From NCBI GenBank assembly GCA_040758475.1, contig JBFLVN010000238.1, positions 1-5,759 on the forward strand: a stretch of DNA of 5,759 nt, written 5' to 3'. This DNA is from JBFLVN01 sp040758475. Its GTDB lineage: Bacteria > JAGRBM01. The position numbers were made by a program, and so were the translations under genes. The notes beneath the pieces are model-generated. The model was not told where the DNA came from, did no database searches, and worked only from the letters and a program-made list of their open reading frames with translations. Below, in pieces: positions 4,624 through 5,759 of this stretch (positions are counted from its first letter, which is position 1; the number at the start of each line of letters is the position of its first letter).

Positions 4624-5759
4624 GTGGAAACTCCCGATAGCGAAAAAGACGAAAAGAAGCAGATGAAGATCAGCGACCTGGAGGAGCGTACCGGCATCCC
4701 CCGGGAGACGATCCATTACTACATCCGCCAGGGGCTCCTGCCGGCCCCCTTCAAGAAGGGCCTCCGCCTCGCCTACTATGATGAGAGCTACGTCGGCCTC
4801 ATCGACCTCATCAAGAAACTCCAGGAAGAGCGCTACCTTCCACTTTCTGTGATCCGCAGCCTTTTCCTCGAACAGAAGTACGACGTTCAGGAACTCGAAA
4901 AAGCGTTTTTGAGCGATCTCTTTGGAAAAAGCGCGGCCCTCAAGAAGCACGGAATCGAGAAATTCATCGACGACATCAAGACCCGTTCCGTGACGCGGGA
5001 GTACGTCCGGAGCCTTGCCGAACGGGGAATCCTTCCCAAAGAAGCTGGCGAAGAAGAGCACGAGCCTTCGGAACTCGAATTAAAGCTCTCCCATCTCTGC
5101 ATGCGAGGGGAAAAACTCGGCTTTACCCTCGATCAGATGCGCGGCATGACGGCCTTGATCGAGCAGCTCTCCGACCTCGAATGTACGTCCCTCATCGAAA
5201 TGCTCCGGCACAAGGAGACGCCCAAGGAATTCGTCGCGGCCCTCAAGGACCGGCAGGCTTTCTCCGAGGAGTTTCTCCTCTATCAGCGCGCCCGGCTCAT
5301 CCAGAATGCCGTCCAGGAATTTATCCGGCAGGCTGAATCCACGCGGCTTCGCGGGGCGGACGACTACTTTTCCGTTCCGTCCGAGGCGTTCCGCAAGCGC
5401 CACAAGATCGACGAACAAATCCAGCAACTCCGCGCCAAGGCCGACCAGGAAAAGGACGAGAAACTCTACGACCGGCTCGGTTGGGCGCTTCTTTTCTGCG
5501 GCCGCCACGACGATCTCCTCGCCCTGGACGACCGGCGCCGCAACGACCGCTACAAGCTGGCCGTCGCCTACGCGAACGCCTTGAAAGGCGAGGTCGAGAT
5601 GGCCGTCAAATGGGCGGAACGGGCCGTCAAGCGCAACGCGAGCGATCCGCTTTTCCTCGCCCTCACGGCCGGCACCTACATGATGGCGGCTTCCCGCAGC
5701 GAAGGGTTCATCGAATCGACTCTCTGGGTTTCCAAGGCGCTCGAACTTCTCGAAGAAAC
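4624..5759 (+). CDS. MerR-type regulator with second MerR-like segment and TPR-like C-terminus (3' end outside window)
   Basis: The frame is open from 4606 to the window end, giving at least 378 residues. Residues 14 to about 82 are a MerR winged helix-turn-helix: MKISDLEERTGIPRETIHYY (14-33), IRQGLLPAP, AYYDESYVGLIDLIKKLQEE and LPLSVIRSL. Residues about 120-183 repeat the same pattern in weaker form: TREYVRSLAERGILPK, then SELELKLSHLCMRGEKLGFTLDQMRGM. Residues about 276-378 are helical and resemble tetratricopeptide repeats, notably YANALKGEVEMAVKWAERAV and the following NASDP. Classical MerR proteins have about 100-280 residues and a small effector domain, so this is a large variant; no Cys-rich metal site is visible. 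Start: the GTG at 4624 has AAGGG 5 bases upstream and suits the promoter. GTGs at 4609 and 4618 are possible, and the ATG at 4663 begins exactly at the MerR domain but lacks a good binding site. It is probably a transcription factor, and its target is unknown. Confidence 0.85.
   Translation, partial: METPDSEKDEKKQMKISDLEERTGIPRETIHYYIRQGLLPAPFKKGLRLAYYDESYVGLIDLIKKLQEERYLPLSVIRSLFLEQKYDVQELEKAFLSDLFGKSAALKKHGIEKFIDDIKTRSVTREYVRSLAERGILPKEAGEEEHEPSELELKLSHLCMRGEKLGFTLDQMRGMTALIEQLSDLECTSLIEMLRHKETPKEFVAALKDRQAFSEEFLLYQRARLIQNAVQEFIRQAESTRLRGADDYFSVPSEAFRKRHKIDEQIQQLRAKADQEKDEKLYDRLGWALLFCGRHDDLLALDDRRRNDRYKLAVAYANALKGEVEMAVKWAERAVKRNASDPLFLALTAGTYMMAASRSEGFIESTLWVSKALELLEE

Noticed and set aside
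4552..5508. Two open frames on the - strand (4552-5061 and 5080-5508)
   Set aside because: Both are antisense to the MerR-type regulator, whose frame is open over the whole stretch with clear helix-turn-helix motifs. The first would also run through the regulator's promoter.

Overview
This is a GC-rich bacterial chromosome segment (about 60% GC by eye), densely packed, with seven genes. Two are cut by the window edges. The periplasmic Spy/CpxP-type protein points to a Gram-negative (diderm) cell. The combination of a TatD nuclease fused to a radical SAM domain with a metG-tatD gene order suggests a Deltaproteobacteria-like or related candidate-phylum genome. That placement is a guess from gene content only. 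I see no tRNA, rRNA, CRISPR array, transposase or attachment site.

Region 1 (1-2542, + strand) is a tight three-gene run. It holds the 3' end of methionyl-tRNA synthetase (metG), then after 3 bases a TatD nuclease/radical SAM fusion starting at GTG, then, overlapping its stop by one base, a small double-CDGSH iron-sulfur protein with a very good ribosome binding site. metG next to tatD is a known arrangement (for example in Bacillus). The C-terminal radical SAM half and the CDGSH partner add two Fe-S proteins to this tRNA/nucleic-acid maintenance operon.

Region 2 (2548-4405, - strand) runs head-on into region 1, with only 5 bases between the stop codons. Read in its own direction, it encodes a DUF445 membrane protein, a 95-residue single-pass membrane protein with a lysine-rich tail, and a secreted Spy/CpxP-like protein. 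All three look envelope-associated and all three have Pro/Ala- or Pro/Gly/Arg-rich segments predicted to be disordered. A possible hairpin covers the ribosome binding site of the last gene.

Region 3 (4406-4623) is the only real intergenic region, about 200 bases and visibly richer in A+T. It separates the - strand envelope cluster from a divergent + strand regulator gene. It holds a clear sigma70-type promoter (TTGAGT, 17 bases, TATAAT), an 11-base palindrome in the promoter spacer, and several small inverted repeats.

Region 4 (4624-5759, + strand, running off the window) encodes a MerR-type regulator with an unusual layout: an N-terminal MerR winged helix, a second degenerate MerR-like segment, and a C-terminal helical part resembling tetratricopeptide repeats. 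Its position suggests that it may control itself and possibly the divergent envelope cluster.
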